Positions 44,792 through 52,007 of a DNA stretch of 64,000 nucleotides are shown here, in pieces. The position numbers were made by a program, and so were the translations under genes. The notes below the pieces were generated by a model that saw only the letters and a list, made by a program, of their open reading frames with translations, did not search any database and had not been told where the DNA came from. The number at the start of each line of letters is the position of its first letter. Within the stretch, counting starts at the first letter, position 1. The DNA is from an uncultured Prevotella sp. (GTDB taxonomy: Bacteria; Bacteroidota; Bacteroidia; Bacteroidales; Bacteroidaceae), in contig CAMVSV010000005.1 of assembly GCA_947170265.1 (NCBI GenBank), positions 1 through 64,000 of the forward strand, written 5' to 3'.

Positions 44792-45657
44792 AAAACCTCA
44801 TCACACGAACTATTTTCGGCATTCTCTTCGTGGTAGTGATGGTAGGCGGCATGGTATGGCGCCCCGACACCTTCATACTGCTCTTCGCCGTAATCACCGG
44901 CATGACAGTATGGGAGTTCACATCACTGTTGAACCAGCGCAAGGACATACAGGTGAACCGTTTCATCTCAACCGTTGCAGCTGTATACCTCCACCTGGCT
45001 ACGGCAGCATGGTGCGTAGGAATGGCTGATGGCTTCATAGCCTATGTGCCCTATGTCATCACCATGGTCTACCTCCTCGTGAGCGAGCTCTACCTCAAGC
45101 AGCCCAACCCCATTGCCAACTGGGCATGCACCATGCTCGCACAGATGTACATTGCCATGCCCTTCGCCATGGTCAACATTCTTGCATTCCGCATTAACAA
45201 CACAGGAGAGCCTGCCTACAACTGGATGCTCCCGCTGAGCATTTTCATCTTCCTGTGGACAAATGACACCGGAGCCTACTGCACAGGTTCTCTGTTCGGA
45301 AAGCATAAGCTCTTTCCGCGTGTCAGCCCGGGCAAGAGCTGGGAAGGAAGCATAGGAGGAGCCATACTCGTGGTGGCGGCAGCAGCGGCTATTGCGTGGT
45401 TCGACAACGTTGAGGTAGCCGACAAGGACATGCCCCCAGCCCTTCTCTCCACGGCTGTTTGGATTGGACTGGGACTGGTGGTCGTAGTGTTTGGCACATG
45501 GGGCGACCTTGTGGAGAGCCTTTTCAAACGCACCCTCGGCATCAAGGACAGCGGCAATATCCTGCCTGGACACGGCGGCATGCTCGACCGCTTCGACTCG
45601 TCACTTCTCGCCATACCCATGGCTGTGGTATATCTCTACACCATATCGCTGTTGTAA
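44788..45657 (+). CDS. cdsA: phosphatidate cytidylyltransferase CdsA
   Basis: 289 residues, about seven or eight membrane segments. The C-terminal signature GDLVESLFKRTLGIKDSG continuing into LPGHGGMLDRFDS (about 229-262) is diagnostic. It makes CDP-diacylglycerol, the precursor used by the cardiolipin synthase encoded 13 kb downstream. Translational coupling to ftsH links envelope quality control with lipid synthesis. A bidirectional terminator follows. Confidence 0.95.
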   Translation: MKNLITRTIFGILFVVVMVGGMVWRPDTFILLFAVITGMTVWEFTSLLNQRKDIQVNRFISTVAAVYLHLATAAWCVGMADGFIAYVPYVITMVYLLVSELYLKQPNPIANWACTMLAQMYIAMPFAMVNILAFRINNTGEPAYNWMLPLSIFIFLWTNDTGAYCTGSLFGKHKLFPRVSPGKSWEGSIGGAILVVAAAAAIAWFDNVEVADKDMPPALLSTAVWIGLGLVVVVFGTWGDLVESLFKRTLGIKDSGNILPGHGGMLDRFDSSLLAIPMAVVYLYTISLL

Positions 45658-45669
45658 CCCACAATACAC

Positions 45670-45705
45670 AAACAGCCGCCTGCACCATCGTGCAAGCGGC
45701 TGTTT
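45670..45705. terminator. bidirectional intrinsic terminator
   Basis: AAACAGCCGC (45670-45679) pairs with GCGGCTGTTT (45696-45705), with the inner stem TGCAC/GTGCA. It separates convergent cdsA and the nitroreductase gene. Confidence 0.85.
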
Positions 45706-45725
45706 GTCATTCCAACCTACTTCTG

Positions 45726-46223
45726 TCACCACAGAATGTCAGCCATATCCTTACGCTTCTTTGCCTTGGGTTCATCGGCAGCATAGCCGAGGGGTATGAG
45801 CACCGAAGCCTCCTCACCGTCGGCAAGCGAGAAAGCCTCCTCGCATTTCCGGGCATCGAAGTTGCACACCCAGCAAGAGCCAAGCCCCTGCTCCGCAGCA
45901 GCGAGACATAGATGTTCCACGGCAATGGCAATGTCTATGTTGCCATGATGTTTGCCGTCGGCTCTCACCCACTCTTCGTCATGCAGCACCGAGGCTATAA
46001 CCACTACAGGTGCCGAGGCAAACCATTCGCGGTCGTAACAGCTGTTGAGTTTCCTACGGTCGTCATCGCTGCTTACTATGCGAAATCTCCACGGCTGGCG
46101 GTTGACAGCCGACGGAGACATTCTCACACATTCCATAATATAGTCGAGCTTCTCCTGCTCAACACTCTTCGGCATATAGCTCCTGCAGCTATATCTTCTT
46201 TTTGTAAGTTCCAAGAAATCCAT
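45726..46223 (-). CDS. nitroreductase-family FMN protein
   Basis: 165 residues, a compact nitroreductase fold. It has the N-terminal FMN-binding RRYSCRSY near 9-16, SPSAVNRQPWRF near 36-47, AAEQGLGSCWVCNF near 109-122 and VLIPLGYAAD near 138-147. It probably reduces quinones, nitro compounds or flavins with NAD(P)H; the substrate is not fixed by sequence. It is short compared with NfsA/NfsB (about 215). It has its own promoter box at 46252-46259 and is divergent from the HAD gene. Confidence 0.88.
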   Translation of the reverse strand: MDFLELTKRRYSCRSYMPKSVEQEKLDYIMECVRMSPSAVNRQPWRFRIVSSDDDRRKLNSCYDREWFASAPVVVIASVLHDEEWVRADGKHHGNIDIAIAVEHLCLAAAEQGLGSCWVCNFDARKCEEAFSLADGEEASVLIPLGYAADEPKAKKRKDMADILW

Positions 46224-46251
46224 TCTATCTGAGATTTATTTTATTACCGTG

Positions 46252-46259
46252 CAAAGTTA
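46252..46259 (-). promoter_or_regulatory. -7 box TAACTTTG for the nitroreductase gene
   Basis: Perfect minus-strand TAnnTTTG match, 28 bases upstream of the ATG at 46223. Confidence 0.65.
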
Positions 46260-46342
46260 GCAATTTTCAGACAAAAGCAACCATCACGCAAATCATAAGG
46301 ACTATTTTCTTTTCCATCTTCTCATAATTGAAGATTAATTCG

Positions 46343-46350
46343 TAATTTTG
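46343..46350 (+). promoter_or_regulatory. -7 box TAATTTTG for the HAD gene set
   Basis: Perfect TAnnTTTG match, 53 bases before the HAD ATG. The leader carries a short frame at 46371-46403. Confidence 0.6.
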
Positions 46351-46370
46351 CGCCCTGAAAAAGAACCGCA

Positions 46371-46403
46371 ATGCCTATACTCATTGCCATCACAACAAGG
46401 TAA
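46371..46403 (+). CDS. possible 10-residue leader peptide abutting the HAD start
   Basis: ATG at 46371, peptide MPILIAITTR, TAA immediately followed by the HAD ATG (TAA|ATG). The exact junction suggests translational coupling, or that ribosomes enter at the upstream ATG. It may be chance. Confidence 0.3.
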   Translation: MPILIAITTR

Positions 46404-47192
46404 ATGAACAACAAATACGCACTATTCTTCGACATCGACGGAACACTCGTGAGCTTCAACACCCACCAGATACCGCCATCAACAATATTCGCACTCACAC
46501 AAGCCAAAGCCAACGGCCACAAGGTGTTCATATCAACGGGAAGACCACCCATCATCATGAACAACCTCGGGGCTATAGAACATCTCATCGACGGATATGT
46601 GACCATCAACGGTGCCCTGTGCTATATTGGAGACCAGACCATACTGAGCCGAGACATTCCAAGAGACGTGGTAGACTTCATCGTGGAAGATTCGCTATCC
46701 CACAACCACTCACTCTTCGTAGTGGGAGAGAAAGACATGGCTGCCGTTGATCCGCATGGAGAGATTGCGACCATCTTCGGTGAGGGATTGGGCATAAAGA
46801 ACCTCAACATGGCGAAACCTCTGAATGAGGTGCTGAAGCAACGCATATTCCAGCTCACGCCCTTCTTCAACGAAGAATATGAAAGCAAGCTTGCCGGTCG
46901 CATACACAACTGCACCTTCGCACGATGGCATCCCGACTTCATTGACATAACCGCCAAGGGAGCCGACAAAGGTGAAGGCATTCTCGCCATAGCCCGACAC
47001 ATGGGACTGGACCGCCAACAAACCATAGCCTTCGGCGACGGTGGCAACGACGTGGCAATGATTGAGACCGCCGGCATCGGCATCGCCATGGGCAATGCCT
47101 TCGACGTGGCAAAGAATGCTGCCGACTACATCACCACCAGCGTCGACGACGATGGCATACTCAATGCCATGCGACATTTCAAACTAATATAA
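46404..47192 (+). CDS. Cof-type HAD phosphatase
   Basis: 262 residues, HAD superfamily with a C2-type cap. Motif I DIDGT near 11-15 (nucleophile D11), motif II STGRPP near 49-54, motif III K (about 190) and motif IV GDGGNDVAM near 212-220. These enzymes dephosphorylate small sugar phosphates, cofactors or FMN-like compounds; the actual substrate is unknown. It heads a run of four genes that includes three short conserved unknowns. Confidence 0.9.
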   Translation: MNNKYALFFDIDGTLVSFNTHQIPPSTIFALTQAKANGHKVFISTGRPPIIMNNLGAIEHLIDGYVTINGALCYIGDQTILSRDIPRDVVDFIVEDSLSHNHSLFVVGEKDMAAVDPHGEIATIFGEGLGIKNLNMAKPLNEVLKQRIFQLTPFFNEEYESKLAGRIHNCTFARWHPDFIDITAKGADKGEGILAIARHMGLDRQQTIAFGDGGNDVAMIETAGIGIAMGNAFDVAKNAADYITTSVDDDGILNAMRHFKLI

Positions 47193-47203
47193 CGATAAAG
47201 CTC

Positions 47204-47410
47204 ATGGACTATCTGCCAAAAGACCCAGCCATACTTGTTTCCAGCGTCAACATGCTTCTCAGAGACGAGGAGTTTGACTCTCTCGAAGCCTTGTGCTACA
47301 ACTTCGGGACAGAGCCGGAAGACATAAAGAACTACCTGCATGGACACGGTTTTGTGTATAGCGAGAAGCAGAAGCAGTTCCGTCCCATAGGCTACGACAA
47401 ACAAAGATGA
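47204..47410 (+). CDS. DUF4250 protein
   Basis: 68 residues, matching the DUF4250 form with PKDPAILVSSVNMLLRDE near 5-22 and YSEKQKQFRPIG near 52-63. Cytosolic, role unknown. It starts 11 bases after the HAD gene, and its TGA overlaps the next ATG (ATGA), so it is translationally coupled on that side. Confidence 0.82.
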   Translation: MDYLPKDPAILVSSVNMLLRDEEFDSLEALCYNFGTEPEDIKNYLHGHGFVYSEKQKQFRPIGYDKQR

Positions 47411-47652
47411 TAACGAAAGACAGCATTGAAACAGCCTACAGCTTCCTGCATCAGAAGCGGAGGATATATGTACATTCCACTCTCTCATGGCAACGCGACG
47501 ACATTGAGATGGCTATTGCCGACTATGCCAACGAGATGAGCCCGGAGCTGCTCAGCGTCTTAGCCAAAGGCAAGGACGACTTCCTGCGCGACCACAAACG
47601 CTTTCAGGAAGACATTACCGAGGCTGTTGACATGCTTGAACAAATGTTGTAA
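47407..47652 (+). CDS. small helical protein of unknown function
   Basis: 81 residues, mostly helical by composition, with SYIYVH-like beta start (RRIYVHSTLSWQRDDIEMAI) and an acidic C-terminus (EDITEAVDMLEQML). No signal peptide or known motif. It overlaps the DUF4250 gene by four bases, and the next gene begins three bases after its stop. I do not recognise a family. Confidence 0.72.
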   Translation: MITKDSIETAYSFLHQKRRIYVHSTLSWQRDDIEMAIADYANEMSPELLSVLAKGKDDFLRDHKRFQEDITEAVDMLEQML

Positions 47653-47655
47653 GAA

Positions 47656-48186
47656 ATGGAGAATTTTGAAAACCAGCTGAGAAAAGACCTTCACCAGTTC
47701 CTGATGGGCATGGGTGAAGTTGACGAGCATTTGCCGGAATGTCCCGACGTGGAAGATAAATGGGAAGCCATCGTCAAGTCATACCTCCCCGACGGCATCA
47801 GGGAGTTCAGCAACTACCCGTCGGTGTCGCTCGGATGGATGATGTATACGGGCATGGCACTTGCAAAGCTATGGGACGAGGACTGGGACAGATACTCCGC
47901 CTTGGACGACATCTATGTCTTCATGCGCGACAAGAGAGGCTACGACTACATGGATGAACACATACGCGAAGACATCCTGAAACTCAATGGCAACGACTAC
48001 ACTGCTTTGGAAAAGCTCGTTGGCGAGTGCGCCTCACGCGTATGCAATGCGCTACGCCACCAGCACATTGAGCCGGGCACCAAGGAGGCTTTCAATGCCT
48101 ATGTTTCCTGCCTGCACCAGCTCTACCTGTTCGGAGCAGCAATGCAACTCAACAGGATGGGCTACCACATGACGCCCATGGGCTGA
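47656..48186 (+). CDS. conserved helical protein of unknown function
   Basis: 176 residues. Aromatic- and acid-rich, with a WMMYTGMALAKLWDEDWDRY stretch near 56-75 and helices throughout. It has no signal peptide. The last part (LYLFGAAMQLNRMGYHM) is hydrophobic but probably packed, not membrane. It appears to be a Bacteroidales-type conserved protein; I know no function. It is last of the HAD-DUF4250 run and faces the B3/B4-domain gene. Confidence 0.75.
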   Translation: MENFENQLRKDLHQFLMGMGEVDEHLPECPDVEDKWEAIVKSYLPDGIREFSNYPSVSLGWMMYTGMALAKLWDEDWDRYSALDDIYVFMRDKRGYDYMDEHIREDILKLNGNDYTALEKLVGECASRVCNALRHQHIEPGTKEAFNAYVSCLHQLYLFGAAMQLNRMGYHMTPMG

Positions 48187-48201
48187 CGCCAGCACCACAT
48201 C

Positions 48202-48867
48202 TCACCTATAAAGGAAATACTTTCCGCCATCGCTCTGGCAATATCTCCGCAGCAGCGCCTGAATATATTCAGCATTCTCTGACACACGCTGCTCATTACC
48301 GTCGTAGCCATTGACGAGCACCACCAGATGACGGGTGTTGAGTGTCATCTTCGTGCGTTCATGGTCACTCGTGGGCGTGCCCACACCGCCGATGGCATCA
48401 CGATATACGGGCAGCCCGTGGATATTTATCATTCCACGACCTATACCCTCATAGGGCTCACCCTCGCGACCAATGCCCAAGGTGAGCGTGTCACCCGAGA
48501 ACTTGTCGGCATCAAAGCCACCAATACTATAGCCATAGGCAATGGAGGCAAGGTTAACAAGGTCAACGAGTGTGTCGCGCTGATACAACTTCTTACCTTG
48601 AAGCATACGGCGGATGAGTGCCTCCGATGCAGGACGATAGCGTGAGGGATCCTTACCACATGACCTATATACGCGCCGTGTGGCGGCAATGCTCGGCAAA
48701 TCCTTGAGCGACTCCGTGGTAAGTTCCCTCCTTAGCTTCTCGCCAAGACTCTCTATCTCCGTCCACAAGGCTTCATCATAGCTGGTGTTCACCACTTCTG
48801 CCTCCACACATGCGCCCACGAACTCCGGGCACACCTTTTCTATCTCTTCCGATACTATTATCTTCAT
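48202..48867 (-). CDS. B3/B4 tRNA-binding-domain protein
   Basis: 221 residues from MKIIVSEEIEK; an ATG nine bases earlier is also possible. It has the B3/B4 domain also found in the beta subunit of phenylalanyl-tRNA synthetase: SIAATRRVYRSCGKDPSRYRP near 61-81, GYSIGGFDADK near 113-123 and a C-terminal region with NGYDGNEQRV. Stand-alone members are thought to act on tRNA or mischarged tRNA, but no activity is established here. It has its own promoter at 48934-48941. Confidence 0.82.
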   Translation of the reverse strand: MKIIVSEEIEKVCPEFVGACVEAEVVNTSYDEALWTEIESLGEKLRRELTTESLKDLPSIAATRRVYRSCGKDPSRYRPASEALIRRMLQGKKLYQRDTLVDLVNLASIAYGYSIGGFDADKFSGDTLTLGIGREGEPYEGIGRGMINIHGLPVYRDAIGGVGTPTSDHERTKMTLNTRHLVVLVNGYDGNEQRVSENAEYIQALLRRYCQSDGGKYFLYR

Positions 48868-48933
48868 CTCAACCATGTTTGTTTAGCCATCAGACTAACG
48901 GCGCCTTATTTTCACGATGCGCAATAATGATGG

Positions 48934-48941
48934 CAAAATTA
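48934..48941 (-). promoter_or_regulatory. -7 box TAATTTTG for the B3/B4 gene
   Basis: Perfect minus-strand TAnnTTTG match, 66 bases upstream of the ATG at 48867. It is divergent from the next promoter box, 22 bases away. Confidence 0.55.
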
Positions 48942-48963
48942 ATAATAACTAAACAAAAAAGTG

Positions 48964-48971
48964 TAATTTTG
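48964..48971 (+). promoter_or_regulatory. -7 box TAATTTTG for the Cys-rich family gene
   Basis: Perfect TAnnTTTG match, 23 bases before the ATG at 48995. Confidence 0.65.
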
Positions 48972-48994
48972 CAGAAATAGTTAAGCTCATACCA

Positions 48995-49396
48995 ATGGAA
49001 ACAAGAAAACACATTGCTGCCGAGAAGAAACACTGTGGCAGCCACAACTGTGCACAAGCCATAGTACATACCTATGCCGACATTGCCGGCATGGACGAAC
49101 AACTGGCAATGAAAGTTGCCAATGCCTTCGGAGCAGGAATGGGAAACATGGAAGGAACATGCGGCGCACTCGTGGGTGCCGGCATAGTTCTGGGGATGCT
49201 CAACAAGGACAAGGCGAAAGCAATGAAAGACATGCGGCAGATAATGATGAAGTTCCAGACAAGAAACAGTGCCACCCAATGCAAGGTACTGAAAGGAGTA
49301 GGAACAAAAATCGTATTGCGCGAATGCCCCCTCTGCGTTGCCGATGCGGCAGAGTTTCTTGAAGAACAGATAAGAGAGAGCACGGCAGACTCCTGA
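48995..49396 (+). CDS. C_GCAxxG_C_C-family protein
   Basis: 133 residues with the conserved cysteine pattern: HCGSHNCAQ near 13-21, GTCGALVGAG near 53-62, SATQC near 91-95 and RECPLC near 108-113. This matches the family usually called C-GCAxxG-C-C, thought to bind a metal or iron-sulfur centre or to have a redox role; no reaction is proven. Cytosolic. The gene stands alone with its own promoter. A 22-base tandem repeat lies 83 bases downstream. Confidence 0.86.
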   Translation: METRKHIAAEKKHCGSHNCAQAIVHTYADIAGMDEQLAMKVANAFGAGMGNMEGTCGALVGAGIVLGMLNKDKAKAMKDMRQIMMKFQTRNSATQCKVLKGVGTKIVLRECPLCVADAAEFLEEQIRESTADS

Positions 49397-49478
49397 CAAA
49401 AGCCCATTTATAGCTCAGTTTTAGCCCTTTCATACAACATTTTCCGCTCCCTGAGAATCATTATTATGGAGGTCTTCT

Positions 49479-49553
49479 CAGTATTGAGCCCAAAATACTC
49501 CAGTATTGTACCCAAAATACTCCAGTATTGAGCCCAAAATACTCGAGTATTTT
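49479..49553. repeat. three 22-bp tandem repeats ending in a long palindrome
   Basis: Copies at 49479-49500, 49501-49522 and 49523-49544 have the pattern CAGTATTG-(AG/TA)-CCCAAAATACTC. Each unit can form a hairpin (AGTATT/AATACT), and the array ends in the perfect palindrome AAAATACTCGAGTATTTT (49536-49553). The rest of the 344-base gap shows no gene. There are no spacers, so it is not CRISPR. Confidence 0.85.
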
Positions 49554-49740
49554 ACGGAAAAGACTGGCACAACAAGGAAAACCGACGTGGCAACGTACCA
49601 CAGCTGGCAGTCAACAGAGCTTCTTTCCTCTCCCAGCAGACTATTAACAAAGGAGTTACTTTATACCACAAGCTGACAGCCGTTGCCCCGCAAAACAGTA
49701 ACGAACCAAACTTTTTCAAGCACACAACACACCTAATGAC

Positions 49741-50157
49741 ATGGAAATAATTGACAACAAACTGATGAACGTTCTGGCAGAAAAAGCCAAGAAATCACCG
49801 AGACTGAGAAAGAACCACAACTTCCATCAAAGCCTTGACGAAAAGTGCCACCGCTTTCTCAATGCCTTGGAGCCCGGCACCGAGATTGCCGTACACCACC
49901 ACCCCACCAAAGACGAGACTTTCGTTGTACTCAGAGGAAAGGTTAGAGTCTCCATCTACAACGACAACGGTGAGATTACCGACACCTGCATCCTCAGCCA
50001 GGAAAACGGAACATACGGAGTAAATATTCCCAAGGACACATGGCATGGCGTGGAATGTCTTGAACCCGCCGTTCTGCTGGAGTGCAAGGAAGGTCCATTC
50101 GTAGAACATGAAATCGACGGTATTTTGGAAATCAAGAACGACAGCCATACGAAATAA
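49741..50157 (+). CDS. wbuC: WbuC-family cupin
   Basis: 138 residues. A single cupin domain with the first metal motif HHHPTKDETFVVLRG near 55-69 and the second PKDTWHGVE near 97-105, plus the WbuC-type N-terminal RLRKNHNFHQS. A metal-binding role is likely; WbuC genes often sit with O-antigen clusters, but no such cluster is here. Function unknown. The GNAT gene follows 34 bases downstream. Confidence 0.83.
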   Translation: MEIIDNKLMNVLAEKAKKSPRLRKNHNFHQSLDEKCHRFLNALEPGTEIAVHHHPTKDETFVVLRGKVRVSIYNDNGEITDTCILSQENGTYGVNIPKDTWHGVECLEPAVLLECKEGPFVEHEIDGILEIKNDSHTK

Positions 50158-50191
50158 TCCCAAACATCGTTATCGGTACATATAGAATACT

Positions 50192-50653
50192 ATGATTAGG
50201 AAAGCAGAGAAAAGAGACATACCGGCTATCATTGAGCTGCTGCACCAAGTTGACATGGTGCATCATGCAATACGCCCAGACCTGTTCAAACCCAATACTA
50301 CAAAGTATGATGAAAGGGAACTTGAAGCCTTGCTTGATGATAACAGCAAGCCTGTCTTCGTGTATGATGACGGAAAAGTGCTGGGACATGCCTTCTGCAT
50401 GATTACGGAAGTCAAGGATGACAAGTTGCTGCACGACATCAAGACGCTGTATATTGATGACATCTGTGTGGATGAGAAGGCTCGTGGAAAGCATGTGGGA
50501 ACGTCACTATATAAATATGTGAGAGACTATGCCAAGTCTATTGGCTGCAAAAACATCACCCTGAATGTGTGGGAAGGCAACGATCCTGCCTTGAGTTTCT
50601 ACGAGAACATGGGTATGAAGGTGCAAAAGACTACAATGGAAAGTAAACTATAA
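50192..50653 (+). CDS. GNAT-family N-acetyltransferase
   Basis: 153 residues. GNAT fold with the acetyl-CoA motif A (IDDICVDEKARGKHVGTSLY, about 88-107) and the C-terminal NVWEGNDPALSFYENMG stretch. The substrate cannot be inferred. It sits between the WbuC gene and a DUF1349 lipoprotein gene, which starts six bases downstream, so the three may be one transcript. Confidence 0.9.
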   Translation: MIRKAEKRDIPAIIELLHQVDMVHHAIRPDLFKPNTTKYDERELEALLDDNSKPVFVYDDGKVLGHAFCMITEVKDDKLLHDIKTLYIDDICVDEKARGKHVGTSLYKYVRDYAKSIGCKNITLNVWEGNDPALSFYENMGMKVQKTTMESKL

Positions 50654-50659
50654 ACAACT

Positions 50660-51397
50660 ATGAAAATAAAGAATATCGTGCTTATGGCAGCATTAGCATC
50701 GGCGGCACTTGTAGGCTGCAAGAACGATGACACAAAGGCAACGGCTACCAGCTCTGCCGACAACGTAAGAGAGGCTCTTGCCAATGGTGGAAAAATCAAC
50801 TTCGACGCTCTTCAGTGGACGAGAAACCCAAAAGGATATGAGGCGAAAGGCGACACCATACGCATCACCACCGCTCCCCATACCGACCTTTGGCAGCGCA
50901 CCTACTACCACTTCCAGAACGACAATGCTCCCGTATTGCAGATGAAGACCCGTGAGAAGTTTTTCAGTTTTGTAGTAAAGACTGATTTCACGGGAAGCCA
51001 CCACCGTTTCGACCAGTGCGGAGTGGTAATGTATCTGGATAGCGAGAACTGGCTGAAAGGGTCGGTGGAATACGAGAATGACAAATTTCAACATCTGGGC
51101 AGCGTAGCCACGAACAACGGATATTCCGACTGGGCGACAACAGCCATTCCCGCAGAAGTAAAAACCATGTGGTATCGCTTTTCCAGAAGGGAAGACGACT
51201 ATTGCATTGAGTGCTCTACCAATGGAACAGACTTCAGCCAGATGCGTATATGCCACATGTATAAAGGTGCAGAGGAAATCAGCTTCGGTATCTACGCATG
51301 CTCACCGGAGGAATCTTCCTTCACAGCCATTTTCTCTGACATGAAGATTACAGAGTGCGCATGGAAAGCACACGACGGACAGCAGCCCGATAAATAA
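50660..51397 (+). CDS. DUF1349 lipoprotein
   Basis: 245 residues. The signal peptide ends in a lipobox (ALVGC, Cys20). The mature part is a concanavalin A-like DUF1349 domain, with FFSFVVKTDFTGSHHRFDQCGVVMY near 94-118 and FGIYACSPEESSFTAIFSDM near 212-231. DUF1349 proteins (yeast Ree1-like) are often taken as sugar-binding; no catalysis is shown. It is probably surface- or periplasm-anchored and co-transcribed with the GNAT gene. Confidence 0.85.
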   Translation: MKIKNIVLMAALASAALVGCKNDDTKATATSSADNVREALANGGKINFDALQWTRNPKGYEAKGDTIRITTAPHTDLWQRTYYHFQNDNAPVLQMKTREKFFSFVVKTDFTGSHHRFDQCGVVMYLDSENWLKGSVEYENDKFQHLGSVATNNGYSDWATTAIPAEVKTMWYRFSRREDDYCIECSTNGTDFSQMRICHMYKGAEEISFGIYACSPEESSFTAIFSDMKITECAWKAHDGQQPDK

Positions 51398-51496
51398 AAC
51401 AACCACCATCCGTGAACGAAACAGGCTCTGACACGTCACAAGCCACCAGGAAAATGCTTACATGACTTTATCTGCGCAATACAACTGAAGCCCAAC

Positions 51497-51531
51497 AAAA
51501 AAAAGGAAGCCACATAGATGACTTCCTTTTT
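51497..51531 (-). terminator. intrinsic terminator for tRNA-Ser
   Basis: Leftward: AAAAAGGAAG pairs with CTTCCTTTTT, loop of 12, followed by a T-run (complement of A 51497-51504). Confidence 0.75.
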
Positions 51532-51537
51532 ACTTTT

Positions 51538-51625
51538 TGGCGGAGAGAGAGGGATTCGAACCCCCGGTGCCTCTCAGCACGACGGTTTTCAAGACCGTTG
51601 TAATCGACCACTCTACCATCTCTCC
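51538..51625 (-). tRNA. tRNA-Ser(UGA), CCA encoded
   Basis: Read leftward: acceptor GGAGAGA/TCTCTCC, long variable arm, anticodon stem ACGGT/ACCGT with loop CTTGAAA (anticodon TGA), T loop TTCGAAT, discriminator G. The CCA end lies at 51538-51540 in the genome. It reads UCA and related codons. Confidence 0.94.
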
Positions 51626-52007
51626 AAACATTCATCAGAATGGCTTCTTGGTCTAAAAGCGGTGCAAAGGTAGCGGTTTTATTTATTTCCTGCAAATTTT
51701 CGCTGCATTTTTTTAACAGTCCCTTTATTTGGCTGCTTATACCAGGTTTAAGACGTAGAGCACTATTGCACAGATATCCTGTCGGGCTACCTACTCGGTA
51801 GAAGTTGACAACTTAAATTATCTATATCATAATCAGCCGTTCATCATTACAACACACTAAATGTCAGTCTATTAAAATATAGAACACTTCGAGGACATCC
51901 ATATCTGACACATATTCCGAATGTGGAATAACGAAAAATGAGTAACTTAGCACCACGCTTACAAACAAAAGACTTTACAGAAATAACATAAAAATCAAGA
52001 AACAAGT
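51626..52007. other. 382-base gap before the esterase gene
   Basis: It contains a small hairpin (CTACC-TACTC-GGTAG, near 51787-51801) and a weak promoter-like box TAACTTAG at 51943-51950, one base off TAnnTTTG. I see no coding region. Confidence 0.4.

Noticed and set aside
49479..49553. CRISPR array
   Set aside because: The 22-base units are directly adjacent with no unique spacers, and there are no cas genes.
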